From Monoplex corrugatus (taxonomy: Eukaryota; Mollusca; Gastropoda; Littorinimorpha; Ranellidae), in the NCBI GenBank assembly GCA_030674185.1, contig JAPXFY010000018.1:44734432-44798431 (forward strand): 64,000 nt of DNA, in the 5' to 3' direction. Position 1 is the stretch's first letter; every line of letters starts with the position of its first letter. Below are positions 11,101 through 24,225 of this stretch, one piece after another. The notes under the pieces are model-generated. The model searched no databases, was not told where the DNA came from, and saw only the letters and a program-made list of their open reading frames with translations. A program made the translations under genes and the position numbers.

Positions 11101-12929
11101 ACTGTCAGATACGTGAGCTTGCTTCAGATTGCCAGACGGTTTTAGATTATAAGGAGTGTTAAGAAGTCATGTTCTGACAAATTCTCAGAAGCAGTGCTGA
11201 CGAGTTGCAAAATAAACATCTTCATGAAGTGGTAGAGATTGCGAGTCTGTAGTCCAGTCCAGTGACTTGCCGTCATCATGGGATGAAAAGTCAATCACCT
11301 CTTTAACATTTTGAGTTGATCAGAGTCAACTTCATTGGATTGAAAGCTTTCAAACTTAGAGTCTCTTGTGGACTTAGTTCATTTGTGCAAGTTTTTTTCA
11401 CTGTGTGATCAGGGACGTAATGTTTTTGTTAAATGGCCTGGCAGCCTGGTTTTTTTTTTTTTGCTTTTTTTTTTTTTAAATGAGCAAATATTTTAACCTT
11501 AACTACCATTTGTTGATATTCCATGGACATAAAATTGAATTTTTTTTTTTTTTTTTTTTTGTGAATCATGTGATATATTCTGGTAATGAAGGCAGTGTTT
11601 ATCAAAGGAGCAGAGTATTATCTTAACCAAGTATTAATACTTTGCAGGCTGATGTTTTACAGTAGCCTGGGCATGGAAAGACAGTATATACATGGCTTTG
11701 GTGACATAACATTTAACCGTTTCGGTTTTCGCTGTAAGGGTTTTCTTTGTGTGAATTTGTTTTCCAGAAGATGAGGAGGGTTGGTAATTTTTTTTAACAG
11801 GCAGTTAAGTATGTACATTTTTCTTGTACATTTTTTTATATAAAAAGCAAGATCTGTGACTGCGAGTGGTGTTACTTTTTATAATCATGCATCTCATCTG
11901 TGTAATTGACCGTGTGTTTTGTGTGTATACTGAAACTTGTGTTTTGTGCTGGCCAGTTATGATAGATCTTATAACTCGTCTGAGTGTGAATTTGTCTTGA
12001 TTGGATGTATTGATGTTACTTACTCCGATGGGAATTGAAATTGGAAAAACATGATGAGGAAAAAGAATGATTAACGGTTTAAGATCTCAAAAGACAGTTA
12101 TGATTGGAATATGAGCTGATTGCAGTGATAATTATAAGAATAAGGATGAAATTCTGTAAAGAGGACAGGATGTTTTTAAAGCAAAATGTTGGAGATCTTT
12201 ATTATTGTTATGTTGCATTCTTATATCAAGTTATGCATGCATGATGTCCACTGTGAGGTACCTATTCATACGCATCCTGAGCGGGGGGAAACAAAACTTC
12301 ACCCATCATTGCTTGTTGAATTTAATGCTTGAAGGCCTTGTGCATTTCCTTTGTCTGGATGTGGTGATTTGAGCTGCTCAAGGGAGACTGTTGTGTCAAC
12401 ATTTTCATTCAACACAGATATTTTAAGTTCTGTATAAAAATCATTTGTGAAGTTGGCTTGTGTAAATTAAGTGAATGTGTATCCTTTTGAGGACACATGA
12501 TGTTGTCTCCACTGACTAACTTCAGAATGTGTATTCCATTCAGTTTATACTTTCTTTTTTTTTTTTTTTTTTTTTTTCATGTTTGATTCCTTTTCATCTT
12601 ACCTATTGTTGTGTTGACTAGATCTGAGTTTTAGTTTGTCAAGAGAACACTTTATATTCAGTTACATGAGTGTATATTAAAATGAATACCACCAGTGTTA
12701 CGGTGTGATGTCTTTGTGAATGCCTCGACATTTTCTAATTATGAAATGAGATGACCCATACTGGAGTCAGTGAGTTGTCTGTGTCTCAACCTCTCTTGAG
12801 GTCTTTTTGTCAGGAAGGATGTTGGCTGTGTGACTGGCCCTGTCTTTTATCTGATGAATGATGGTCATGGGATGTGAGAACTTGTTTGTAGATGGTAGGA
12901 AGTTGAAATCTAATGTCTGTTTAATGTCT

Positions 12930-13113
12930 GTTGACTCCAGCACCCTATCCACCAACTGCAAAAAACCTTAAACCTTTGACTCCCTCACCCTATCCACTAG
13001 CTTCCTGCAGGAAACTGATGGATAGGGTGAGGAAATCAAAAGGTTAAGCATTTGCTTTGCTAGCATCGATAGTGCAGGACGCTGGTGGACAGGGTGTGGG
13101 AGTTAAAGGGTTA
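12930..13113. mobile_element. Nested palindromic TTAA element (copy 1)
   Basis: An inner palindrome centred on TTCCTGCAGGAA has arms like CCCTCACCCTATCCACTAGC. It is flanked by outer arms (GACTCCAGCACCCTATCC on the left, GGTGTGGGAGTTAAAGGG on the right) ending near TTAA-like bases. Both layers start with the family's CCTTTGACTCCC-type terminus. This copy is moderately diverged. Confidence 0.75.
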
Positions 13114-13629
13114 GAGATGGTCAAACCTCCTCGAGTTCCAATGCTTCTCCCTAATTTATCTTCTTAATTGTGATTTTCAGAGCCCTGAAAACTGGTGTCC
13201 TGCCTCTTTGCCTGTTCTCCCATCGCTGTTAATTAGGCCCATTGCGTTCTTTGACTCTAGTACTTATTAAACTGGTAGTCTCTCAGATGTACTTTCTGCC
13301 ATAAATCAAAAAAAAAAAACATCAATGGAAAATAACTGCTTATTTTTTGTCTTTTTTTTCAGTCATTAGGATGTATTGGTTGTGATCTCAGTGTTAGAAG
13401 GTTTGTTTTAAACTCTGGTTTTGAATTAGTGAAATAGTTTGACAAGTCTTTCTGACAGACCATGAATTGAAATGGATTGTGCATGTATTTTTCTGTCATC
13501 TTCACCAGGTTCCAGGTGTGGTTTTGGAAGAGGAGATCAGTTCTTAGAGCCACTGGCTTTTAACACACGCTGTATGCCTGCTTCTTTGTCCACTGTCACT
13601 ATGTTGATTATTGCAGTTTTTTCTTTTTG

Positions 13630-13870
13630 TTTAGAATTTATTCAAGAGTCATTCATCAAATTTGGACAAGTCCATATGCACTCCACCCAATCTACCATCT
13701 GTTTTCTGGCAGACTCTGAGCTTGCACAAAACCCTAGGCACTGACTGACACAAGTCTTGAAATACTACGCTGACTGCAGCACTGAATAGGCCAGTTTGTA
13801 TCGGGCTGGGACTGAACTCGAGATATCAGATCTTGAGTTCTCAGCTCTGTTGCAAGAACCAACCAGCCTG
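13630..13870 (+). mobile_element. SINE-B fragment
   Basis: TTTGGACAAGTCCATATGCA, CTGGCAGACTCTGAGCTTGC, then CACTGAC and GGGCTGGGACTGAACTCGAG match the copies at 36640-36770 and 55100-55400 in the same order. The last block resembles a tRNA B box, and the family looks like a tRNA-derived short element. Confidence 0.6.
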
Positions 13871-14318
13871 CTGCACAAAGGAGACCCATAGCTTAGTTGA
13901 TCTTCTGAGGTCTGTGGAAAGAGTTCTGACCACTGAGCGTTTGTGTTGGTACTTTGATTCCAAATTCAGATACCGATCTGTATAGTTTTCGACAGATACT
14001 GGTTATGTTAGTCCATCTTCAAGGACACAGGCCTTGCTGTGTAAGAGAGCAAGTTCTCTTCTATTTCAATTATGAATGGAAGATTTGGGTCTGTGGAATT
14101 GAGTTATTTGGTGAAATTGTGTATTGAAAATTTGGGTCTGTGAAACTGAGGTATTTGGTGAAATTTCAATTTTGTCTTCATGTTCTTTGTGTGAATATGT
14201 CTATGTTGACCAGCCATCTCGCTTTCATAGACATTCTGGTCCATGTCCTTGAAGATGGTACAAAAGAACAGACAATGTAAAGAAAACCAAACTCATACAG
14301 ATCAGTACCTGAATTTTA

Positions 14319-14324
14319 AATAAA
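14319..14324 (+). promoter_or_regulatory. Candidate poly(A) signal of PRKAR2
   Basis: AATAAA on the + strand lies just before the T-rich to A-rich change. The AATAAA at 11211-11216 is an equally canonical alternative. Confidence 0.25.
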
Positions 14325-14330
14325 ACCACG

Positions 14331-15600
14331 AACACAAATATTCAGCGTTCAGAACACTCTAAAGAGCTCAGAAGATAATACAGAAACAGGACGAAGAAGC
14401 AGGCATGCAACATGTGAAAGAATCCTTAAATGCCAACAGCTATAAGGACCAGAGTTTCAATCCTTAACACATCCTTGACGAGCCGCAACTGTAGTCGTGA
14501 ACGCCGAGCTTCACCTACTGCCGGGCCACGCTTAAAGTCGTTTCGGTGATATATGGTACAGAACTGGATGGCGGCTAAAAAGTATTTAAGTAATAGCTTT
14601 ATGAATAGCACAGTTAAACTCGGCATCCTTTTTTCATTAAGTAGGCCTACACAAATTTTGGTGACAATTGGACTTCATTTGGGCCTGCTAGAAAGGTTTT
14701 TTTTACTACTGCTTCTTTATTGGCGGCAGGCTCAGGCTGACCGGAAAGTTCAGGCAGAGGTGGGGCCAGTCACAATAGTGTTAAAGACCAGAAGCTAAAA
14801 GGATTAGATTTTCCGCTTCTCTCCTCCTCCAAAACTACTTAGTGAGGAGGACTAGAAGATTCACAAACAATCCTGTCCTTGTATGTTAAGGTCTGTCAGA
14901 AATACTGTTCTGAAGGTATTCCACATCAGAGTTTATCACAAGCCTTTCAACACTCAGAGCACACAATCAGTACACACCAGTGACAAAACAGAAAATGAAA
15001 AAAAAATTTGCAGTCTTAACATGGGAGAGACTGCCCCAAAGTTAGGCACTACAGTAAATGAACAACAAACCACCCAAAGGCCAAATCAACAGCAGGAAAA
15101 CGTAGCAAAGGAATAAGACACCAATTTCTATGGAAAAACATTTTTTTTAAAAATCTGGCATCCTGAAAATCACAACTCAAGAAGACACTGGGTCAACATA
15201 TCAGATTTGACCCTCTGGCCATTTATACACAAGTTCTCATGACAGACAACTGCCATTGTGCCAACTAAGACATGACCAATCCACTCGGCCAAAACTCATA
15301 CCGACAGCAACTTCAGACCAGGCGAGGTCAAAAGGTTGACTGGTCGACTCCAGTAATCACATCTGATAAAAGTATGTCGAAGTCGGATATCAATGTTTTT
15401 CAATCCACATAAAAAGGAAAAAAAAATAGAAAGAAAAAGAAAATAATCAGTATCTCAATGCACAACAAACAATTGCAGTAACCTCATTTATTTCAGCTGT
15501 TTCTGTATACTGGTACAGCACATTACAATGGTTTACAAGGTGGACATACAAATCTACATGTTTCCATTTAGATACACGCTTTTTAAATGGTAGTTGGTAC
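14331..15600. other. Interval between the two convergent genes
   Basis: No exon is recognised here. Around 14.25-15.1 kb the + strand changes from T-rich to A-rich. A - strand AATAAA (TTTATT at 15487-15492) could be the polyadenylation signal of the PTPN12-like gene. Short ORFs here have no visible family. Confidence 0.4.
15487..15492 (-). promoter_or_regulatory. Candidate poly(A) signal of the PTPN12-like gene
   Basis: A canonical AATAAA on the - strand lies near where the strand composition changes. If used, the 3' UTR would be about 9 kb long, so this is only a candidate. Confidence 0.25.
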
Positions 15601-15604
15601 ACAA

Positions 15605-15945
15605 TGATGATACAGTCATTGTATTCACAAAACTAACGACTGCTCCAGAAATACAATAAAACCGATACCTTTCTTACTGCACACAATGATGGTAGAGTCA
15701 TTGTATTAACAAAAGTAATGACTTCTCCAGAAATACAATAAAACCGATACCTTTCTTACCGCACACAATGACGGTAGAGTCATTGTATTAACAAAAGTAA
15801 TGACTTCTCCAGAAATACAATAAAGCCGATACCTTTCAGAATCTTACTGCACACAATGACGATAGAGTCACTGTATTAACAAAAGGAAAGACTGCTCCAG
15901 AAATACAATAAAGCCGATACCTTTCAGAATCTTACTGCAGAATCT
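15605..15945. repeat. 82-bp minisatellite, about 4 units
   Basis: The unit runs CACACAATGATGGTAGAGTC, then TCCAGAAATACAATAAAACC and GATACCTTTCTTAC. The last units carry a short insertion (CAGAATC). Confidence 0.9.
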
Positions 15946-18180
15946 TATGCTTTCCAAATTGTGACCTGCTTACACTGATCATATGATGCAGCTATGAATC
16001 ATTAGGTAAAACCCTAATTAAATTAAAGAAACTCAAGCCTGACTGACAGGAGCAAATGGAGCAAACCACAAGTGTGTGTATGTATATATATATATATGAA
16101 CAAACGCACAAACTGCCAGTACTGTGATACAGAGCCAAACAGCTAAAGCATATGATTTGATTTTATAATTGCCAAAGATTGTGCAAAGTATCAATATTTT
16201 TATGTATATGCTTTTTTTTTTTTTTTTTTTTTTGTGGTCCCAGAAATTGTACAGACCGACAACATTATCAAATCTTATTGCAATGACAGACTTACTTTTT
16301 TTTTTTGTAAAGTATTTCAGAAATGTAAAAGAAAGAAAATGGAAAAATATTGACATAATGTTTAAACAGTGAAAATGACTGTTTTGTTTATCAAGTACTA
16401 GTGCCTATATGTTTTTCTGCAGATGTCTACATGAAAAACATGCTTGTGGCAGAAATTCCTTGAGGAAAACCCTTACTTTTGAAGTCTAGTAGATTCTTCA
16501 TATTTTGTCTTGACAAAAAAGTTAATGCAAGCAGATTTTCTGGTAAAAGAACCATGTGTGGAGAAAGATACTGGAGTTCTTCCACAATTATTACAAAATG
16601 TGCTTTAGTCCTGAACGGAATGAAATAAGTATTCTACATTAACAAACATCCTAAAAAAAATTGTGCCGTAAAATTTAGTTACTTTGTTGACCTGTGTAAC
16701 AACTGTCAGAAGACTACTTCCTATTTAACAAAAATATCAATATACAGTTTTGTGCACAACTGGAATGGTTTCACCATTAAAGGGTTAAGCTGGAAAAACA
16801 TATCATATAAAGCACTTGTGATGGAGAAAAAAAATATACAAAAAAAACTTACAAAGTACTGGAACACATTTTAACCCAACTGCTTCGATACAGCAAGTAA
16901 TGTGTGTGACAAAATCATAAGACTTCTTCAACAAAGCTTGTTGCTGTACAACATTTGTCACATAGGTTGTCGCTGTTTAAAATATTGACGCTCGCTGCAA
17001 CAACCAGTTACCGAAACTCAAATCCAAATCTTAAATAGTCTTGGAACACAAAAGATATGAACAATGACAAAAACATCTTTAAATGGACATGATCAAAACA
17101 AACAAATGATGAGAATGCTATGACAAGAATGCAGAGTATATACATATATATTTATGCACGTATATATTTGTATATTATCACAGAAAGACGGAGATTGCAT
17201 AAAAGATATGTATGGTACAAAGTTACAGACTATGTTTAGGACACCCACCTTGAAAGCAACAAAAGGGTAAGGCAGGGAAGGATCACAACTGACTTGCAGA
17301 CAAAAAATTTTCTCCGATAGTTAATCACATCTACATCAACGCATGAAAGTCTGAAAAACACATGCACAGGCTTCAGTGCCAAGCTTGGATCAGCTGACAT
17401 TTTCCTTTACTTCACATTTTTTCACATTATCTTGCAATGAATGGAAATATTTAAATACATACAACTACATCTGGACCAATGTTAATACATCCCCATAACC
17501 AGACAAAAATTTACACAACCACACTAAAAACTTTTGCAGCCTCACCCCCATCCCTATCCTATGAACAATAAAAACAGCTGACCGAAAAATGGTCATCTTG
17601 TTGTGTTAACTATAAACTCCAAATCCAAACTCCAAATTCAGCTAACATGTGAGTCACTAAGAGTGTAAACTATCCTGCACATGACCAATAGGTTAGCCTC
17701 TTCAGAAAATTCACACTGAAACAAACCACAAACGTGAGTAGAGGTAAACAGGTGTTTCTCCTAAATGAAAATGCAAAGAACTTATGCACACTTGCTTCAA
17801 CAACAAATTACATACTGATACATTGAGAACAAAATGGAATATGACTTGCGTATTCTTTTCAATAACAGAAATGTTATTGGAGTACCATACCTGAAAAGCA
17901 GAACGGGAGCAATTAAGTATTCAAATACACCATCACAACAAATCTATGGAATGTAAGTTTAACTGGGATGTTATTGGTACAACTATGTACACCAAGAGCG
18001 CTCCAAGTTTCATGCTATCAATCACTGGTCACATTTCATGGGGAAATGTGCTGGGGCGAAGGGCATTGGGACTTGATGTAAAATTCAAATATCTGTGTAC
18101 ACAAACCAACTTTGAACAGCATTTTTTTTACAAGGTAAACACCACAGCTATCAGCAGATAACAATAAATTCCTGTGCACA
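15946..18180 (-). other. Probable 3' UTR or flank of the PTPN12-like gene
   Basis: The sequence is A-rich and mostly unique. It includes poly-T at 16211-16233 and short TA runs at 16080 and 17140. No coding exon or repeat family is recognised. Confidence 0.35.
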
Positions 18181-18199
18181 CTTTCCAGGAGTTCCTGAC

Positions 18200-19150
18200 T
18201 TGTGCAATGCATTGCTTTTAGGCACTTATTCATTTGTTATGACATGCAAATCAATAGGGACTGGGATCAACAAAAATGGAATGGTGGTCAAAGGCCAATG
18301 GAAAGACAAAAAGGATATGATAATGCAAGAGGTGAAGAAAGGAGAGGATGCCGAAAGTATCCAGAAGGCAATCCAGAAAGACAACGTGGGAAAGTGCACT
18401 CCAAAGAAACCTTAAGCTGTAATGACATGTGGCACATGGCCCCTCTCTGGATCAGTTTCATCCTCAGATCTGTAGTGAAATAGGGAAAAATCAGATGTCC
18501 CTACTTGTCTGTCTGCCAGGGCAAACAAACAGTGGAATATGTCCTCATTTCATGCAGAGGAGCACTAATCCAAAGAAGGTACACATGAAAGCATAACCAA
18601 GCGCTTCAAGAGATCACACATGCTATCAATACTGCCAGGGGAAAAAAATCATCCCATCAGATGCTACACCAAGTTTCTACATGGCAGGAGGGGGTAACCT
18701 GTGCCTGACAAAGCTGTGACATCCGTAACATGGAAGTGGGGTCTGCTGGATGGAGTTGACAACCGGGAAAAAACATGCAGAAATCAGTACAGTGGCATAA
18801 CACCAGATACAGTTCTCCACTCTGTTCATCAATACAGATGATTCTGATTGAACTCATATTTGCCATATGAAAGCAGAATGGAGGAAGCCCATATCTACAA
18901 GACTGAAAAGAATGCCAGTCTAGCCAGCAACCTGAGGAAATCTAGCTTTCAAGCCAAGGTCCTCACCACAGAGGTTGGAGCAAGGGGATTGATAGGGACA
19001 TCTGCCTATGGCTTCATGAAACAGCTCTCGATTTCTGGGAAAGACAGGCAGCTGTAGAAGTAGCCGAAAAGAGTTCCAGCTGGATGTGTTGAGGAGGAAC
19101 AGAAGTGAGTTTCATAAGGCTTAAAATTCCCCTTATGTCGCCAGTGGCTG
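18200..19150 (+). pseudogene. Decayed non-LTR retrotransposon, 3' end of the pol ORF
   Basis: Conceptual translation on the + strand, with stops and frame changes, gives CQGKQTVEYVLISCRGA, then KHNQALQEITHAIN, PYESRMEEAHIYKTEK and VGARGLIGTSAYGFMKQLSI. These match the C-terminal tail commonly seen after the reverse transcriptase in invertebrate LINE polyproteins. Multiple stops make it non-functional. The family is judged from memory of similar proteins. Confidence 0.7.
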
Positions 19151-20000
19151 ACAGTTAAGTGATTAAGACATCTGCATGGGTGCCACTCTTCCGTCTGGGT
19201 GACGGAAATCCGTTTTCTCGGCAAGGCCCCAGACGGAAATTCCGTTTTTTCATTTTCGTTATTCCAACAACAACAAATGTTTGGAGGAAAAAACCAGTTG
19301 AATCAGTGGTATTATGACCGGAGCAGCACTGTAGCAGACGACCGGAAATGAGGAAGCGCTCTCTATCGTTGAAGACAACTTAGGTCCAGCGATCTTTGTT
19401 AGGCTACAGACATCACTTACGTTGCACCATTGTGCTGCTAGTGCCTTCAAGCGAAAAAGTTTTCCAGTTAGCCTGATTTTCCGTTTTTTCAGATTTTCAA
19501 AGTGTCACCCTTGCATCTGTCACAAGGGTGATTTGGCCTGGGATGTCTGACAGTCTTGGATGCGCAGATAAAAAACTAATTTTCATAAAAAATAAAATGG
19601 CAATAGCAGACGGACATCCATGAGTCATGACCTGGATGCAGCTTGGTCCCCTTAGAGTGTCAGTAGTTTCAGGCTGCAACACTTATTTGAAGGTGGTTTC
19701 TCTTCCGAAGACCTTCCGCTGTCCATGCTATTTTGTTACTTGTCATTATACTTATTACTTTACCAATTTCTCACAAATGGGCCATTACAATAATCACCAC
19801 ATTTCCAATTGATGTGACCTAAACAAAAACTCTAAGCTTAGACTTGTATACTCACATTTCCCATCAGGATTTTGTAGCTCTACAGTACAAATGTGATGAC
19901 ATGGACATGGATAGCCATACAGTTCATAATTCATTCACACATTAAGCAGGCTGGCTGGCTCTTGTAATACAGATGTGGACTTGAGATCTGACGTCTCAAG
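19151..20000. other. Intergenic or 3' UTR sequence
   Basis: A local repeated motif (CGGAAATCCGTTTTCTC, CGGAAATTCCGTTTTTTC) occurs at 19200-19250 and again near 19475. No gene is recognised. Confidence 0.35.
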
Positions 20001-20240
20001 CTCAATCTCAGCCTGTATCTTAATGCTCCAATCGTTCCAGAGGTGTCAGTTTAGGGTGTCACAGGTCATGTTCCACAAATCCCACTTCCCCCCTATCTCC
20101 TTCCAGCGTATAGGGTTTTGTGCAGGCTCAAGGAGTCTGCCAGGGTGAATATGGATTTGTTCAAGCGCGATGAATTCCTCTTGAATGAACAAACTCTGAT
20201 AACTGCTACACATCCAATCACTAGTCTTGGTAGTGGTCTC
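20000..20240 (-). mobile_element. SINE-B fragment, reverse orientation
   Basis: The - strand reads AGAGGAATTCATCGCGCTTG, AACAAATCCATATTCACCCT and GCCTGCACAAAACCCTATAC, which matches the SINE-B block order. The outer limits are uncertain. Confidence 0.5.
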
Positions 20241-20465
20241 CACAGAAGACTGAAATGTCACCTCCCCTTATTTGAAACCTGGTAACTCCGAGAAAAACCT
20301 TTGGTATAGGTCATAGTTATTACATACAGCCAAGAGCCTTTAAGTTTTACTGTACAGTCTTCTTCGAGTACATATATTGTACCCATTTTCAATCTACCTT
20401 ACCTCCCCACCCCAACACTGTCAGATCAATGAGTCAACATAGTGATTATTTACATCAGAGACAAA

Positions 20466-20790
20466 ACTGTCTCAGTTTTACAGACTTAACGTTTCTCAAT
20501 TTTACAAACAGACTTAAAGGTTTCTCAATTTTACAAGCAGACTTAAAGGTTTCTCAATTTTACAGAAAAGGTTCAATTTACAGCTAAAGGTTTCTCAATT
20601 TTACAAACAGACTTAAAGGTTTCTCAATTTTACAAACAGACTTAAAGGTTTCTCAATTTTACAAACAGACTTAACGGTTTCTCAATTTTACAGACTTAAC
20701 GGTTTCTCAATTTTACAAACAGACTTAACGGTTTCTCAATTTTACAGACTTAACGGTTTCTCAAAGTTTACATTCAGATTAAAAAATTTT
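20466..20790. repeat. About 29-bp minisatellite
   Basis: Around ten units of GGTTTCTCAATTTTACAAAC plus AGACTTAA. Some units are shortened to about 22 bp. Confidence 0.9.
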
Positions 20791-21400
20791 CCCACAACCT
20801 TATATGTCTGGACAAAAACACTACACACTGACTATTAGTTCCTCTAAAACACATGGGATCGACCAACCAATCGTGGAAGACATACAAAGATCATGCATCT
20901 TTCAAACATGTAAAAAAACGGGCAAAATGTACAAATATGCACAAAACATTCACAGAACATACATGAAATATCGAAATGTACATGCTTTCAAGGGGTAGAA
21001 AAAGGTTTTGACTATAGGTATTAACAGATTTTGGTTTTATTTCCAACCAGAAGAAAAATGTCTAAAATGTACAAATGTGAACTGACTGGGGTTTTTTTCC
21101 CAATCGTGATCAAAAAATGCTTCAGCAGGTAGAGGCAATAAATCTGTGTACACTGGAAATACCAATCACTGTCATCATAATTCTAACCATAATAAATTTG
21201 ATTTAAACTTCATAAATCCTGCACACTGACTGTTAGTAATACCTAAAGCGTTATTATTAAACAACTGTTCATTATTATCCATGCAGTAATTGAAACTATT
21301 CATAATCATCCAAAGTGCATGTTAGTATGATCATATAAACAGTTCATAATCATTCAGAGTTTATTCAATGTTAATAATCATTAAAATATCACAACTAGTC
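20791..21400. other. A-rich sequence without recognised features
   Basis: No exon, repeat family or RNA gene is visible. A 64-codon frame at 20804-20998 has no family resemblance. Confidence 0.35.
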
Positions 21401-21800
21401 TTCTTCCTTGCAGAAGAGTCAAGGCAGCAGAGATGTGGTTTTGTAGGAGACTGCTATGTGTCAAATGGACAGACAGAAGAACTAATAAGGGTTCCTGGAG
21501 GAGCTTGATGCCGCCGGAGAACTACTGGCAGACATCAACAAGAGAGGGCTGAAATACATTGGCCATGTGTCACCCAACAACAAGAGCACAGACTCGTGGC
21601 AACCATCCTTCGAGGAAAAACAGTGGCAAAAAGGAAGAAAGGCAGACCTCCAATCTCACACACTGAGAACATAACCAACATCAGTGGCCTAAACATTCAA
21701 GAAATTGTCCAAAAATGTCAAGACAGAACGGCCTGGAGGGAGATGGTGGCATCCAGATCTGCAGCAGCCAACACCGAACCAGTGATGCCGACAGGTGAGA
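21400..21800 (+). pseudogene. Non-LTR retrotransposon fragment, reverse transcriptase C-terminus
   Basis: The + strand, with frame breaks, reads KRGLKYIGHV, then KKGRPPISHTENI and CQDRTAWREMVASR. This is the usual end of the RT region of RTE/jockey-like endonuclease-reverse transcriptases (IGHV, GRP.., DR..WR.MV). It is degenerate and non-functional. Confidence 0.75.
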
Positions 21801-21849
21801 GTCTACTTCCATTTTGTCTTTCAAGTGATTTTTTCCTTTGAAATAAAGG

Positions 21850-22190
21850 GGAGATCTTTGGAAGTGAATACAAAAGCAAACAAAAATATATAAAACCCCA
21901 TGATCAAAGGTCTGAAATGTTGACACTAGTGTTTCTTGAACAAGTAGCTCCAAGACAAAGCCACCTGCTTGCGTGGTGTCATGGCCAGAAAAGAAGAAGT
22001 GTGTTCACAAATGACCAAGGCATTGTGGGTAGAGTTTATGTGGCGCCACCTAGAGGTAACTTTGCACCGCAATCTCTGTGACTTTAGCAAAACTGACCAA
22101 AATACAGCAACAAGTGCGACACTAAATCAAAATATATACAGCCCCCTACAAAGTAGTGTAGTGCCCATCAATTTATCCACATACTGGATA
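21850..22190. other. Unrecognised sequence
   Basis: No family was identified. The 77-codon frame at 21969-22202 shows no recognisable motif. Confidence 0.3.
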
Positions 22191-22194
22191 AGTA

Positions 22195-22435
22195 GTGTGT
22201 AAGATGCTAAAACTAAGTGTTTCTATCATCAAGTTGTCTCAGAAAATCCACCACATACTATAACTTGAGCTAAACAGGTATTCAAATTGTGTCCCCAAAG
22301 AGTGTTAAAAAACTAAGTGTTTCTATCATCAAGTTGTCTCAGAAAATCCACCACATACTGGATAAGGTAGTGTGTAAGATGCTAAAACTAAGTGTTTCTA
22401 TCATCAAGTTGTCTCAGAAAATCCAAGAGATACTC
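22195..22435. repeat. Short tandem duplication, units about 75-115 bp
   Basis: GTGTTTCTATCATCAAGTTG then TCTCAGAAAATCCACCACAT occurs three times, with variable linkers containing AGTAGTGTGTAAGATGCTA. Confidence 0.85.
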
Positions 22436-22574
22436 ACGTACGCAGGAAACCTGATGTCAAGTTAGCGTCATCAATGAGATCATGATTTATAAAAAGAAAC
22501 CAACGTTGATGAAAAATGTGAAAAATTCTGTTAATAATTAGCATTGTTCAACAATAATTATTGTTATAAACGCT

Positions 22575-23110
22575 TAAAGCCCAGCCAACTGCACAGAGCC
22601 ATACCAGGGTACAGCCATCTCAAAAAGTGCACCACACTTTGCCAGAGAAATAAATAAACACCAAGAAAAGAAAATTAAGTACACATATCAATACATTCCA
22701 GCACATAATCTAAGGATATGCCCATGGCGTTGATGCCTCCGCCCGGTTTATCAATGGGGGGGGGGGTTGAAAAAATGTAAATATAACAGAGGACACTAAA
22801 ACATATATAACAACAGGCCTAAATTACCTAAATTCGCTTCTGCATATCACATTTCCTCAGAGCCAAAAATGCACTTAATACATGTACCCAATTATCAATC
22901 TTTAGAAAAAGTATGCAAGACTTTACTGAACACATACAGGTGAATGGTCCAGCAAGGCAGAAAATGATAGGAAGAAAGGACAGAAGGCGAAGAAGCAAGA
23001 CAAAAACAAACAGATTGACAGAAAAGAGGAAATTTCTAGCACAGAATTTCCCGGAAGGTGGGAATGCTATTTATACTGAAAAAGCCCCCGGCATCCCCAC
23101 GGGGCAATAA
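22575..23110 (-). mobile_element. Dispersed ~500-bp repeat (copy 1)
   Basis: The + strand edge reads AAAGCCCAGCCAACTGC and the far edge GCATCCCCACGGGG. Shared internal blocks are CTTAATACATGTACCCAATT, ACACATACAGGTGAATGG and CTAGCACAGAATTTCC. It carries no intact ORF. Whether it is a SINE or a LINE tail cannot be decided here. Confidence 0.85.
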
Positions 23111-23410
23111 TAAATAAATAGTCCAAACTTTATCAACAATACAGTAAGCAGACTTGTAAATCTACTGCAAAATCCACCACTGTTCTTAAAGCATTTCCCA
23201 CAGAACTGCATGCAGCATCAGAGCATGACAATATGCTAACTACAGCAACTGAAGCACGGAATAAACTCAACAAAAAATAAGCACACAAAACGAAAGTATT
23301 TACACCCTTGATATGCGCTGTACTTCAACTCACTACGTCTAAAGTAGGATGCTCTCAAAGCACCGGATTTTTTTTTTTTTTAAAAAGTGGCTTTGAAATT
23401 TCGAAAAGAA
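23110..23410. other. Unique A-rich spacer
   Basis: Nothing is recognised between the dispersed repeat and the 62-bp array. Confidence 0.35.
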
Positions 23411-23411
23411 A

Positions 23412-24022
23412 CAGGTTCATCTCAATATATCAACTGTAATAGTAAAACTAATACTTTATACTACTTACTCTTACAGGTTCATCTCAATATATTAACGGTA
23501 ATAGTAAAACTAATACTTTATACTACTTACTCTTACAGGTTCATCTCAATATATTAACGGTAATAGTAAAACTAATACTTTATACTACTTACTCTTACAG
23601 GTTCATCTCAATATATTAACGGTAATAGTAAAACTAATACTTTATACTACTTACTCTTACAGGTTCATCTCAATATATCAATGGTAATAGTAAAACTAAT
23701 ACTTTATACTACTTACTCTTATGGGTTCATCTCAATATATCAACGGTAATAGTAAAACTAATGCTTTGTACTACTTACTCTTATGGGTTCATCTCAATAT
23801 ATCAACGGTAATAGTAAAAGTAATACTTTGTACTACTTACTCTTATAGGTTCATCTCAATATATCAACGTTAATAGTAAAACTAATACTTTATACTACTT
23901 ACTCTTACAGGTTCATCTCAATATATCAACGGTAATAGTAAAACTAATATTTTGTAATACTTACTCTTATGGGTTCATCTTTTCTGTAATAGCAAAACTA
24001 ATACTTTGTACTACTTACTCTT
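23412..24022. repeat. 62-bp minisatellite, about 9-10 units
   Basis: The unit is GGTTCATCTCAATATATCAA, CGGTAATAGTAAAACTAATA and CTTTATACTACTTACTCTTA. It lies about 560 bp downstream of the PTPN12-like stop codon on that gene's strand. Confidence 0.95.
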
Positions 24023-24079
24023 TTTTTTCTCTACTGAACTAGAAACAGGTGTTGTCTGGCAGAAGATCATCAGATCTCT

Positions 24080-24225
24080 ATTAACTCTTCCACTCCCTCA
24101 CCTTAGCCGACAGCTTCCTGTATTATCAACAATGACAGTAAAGCAAAAACTTAACCCTTTTACTTCCTAACCCTATCCACCGGAAGCGGATGTTTAGGGT
24201 GAAGTAGTGAAAGGGTTAACTTTTT
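24080..24225. mobile_element. Nested palindromic TTAA element (copy 2)
   Basis: The outer left arm is CACTCCCTCACCTTAGCC. The inner arms CCTAACCCTATCCACC and GTAGTGAAAGGGTTAA are present with TTAACCC and GGGTTAA ends. The outer right arm is lost. Confidence 0.7.

Larger units (their letters stand above)
8159..14330 (+). other. Probable PRKAR2 3' UTR and downstream flank
   Basis: No other exon, LINE or large array is seen here. The + strand is T-rich with several T runs (about 11450, 11540, 12550), as expected for a long transcribed 3' UTR. Candidate AATAAA signals are at 11211-11216 and 14319-14324. A 56-bp pyrimidine-rich sequence is duplicated at 9789-9895. A nested TTAA palindrome lies at 12930-13113 and a SINE-B-like fragment at 13630-13870. 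The actual transcript end cannot be fixed from sequence. Confidence 0.4.

Noticed and set aside
14012..14261. Short inverted repeat (CCATCTTCAAGGACA / TGTCCTTGAAGATGG) as a MITE
   Set aside because: Only about 14-15 bases pair, with no target duplication and no second copy seen.
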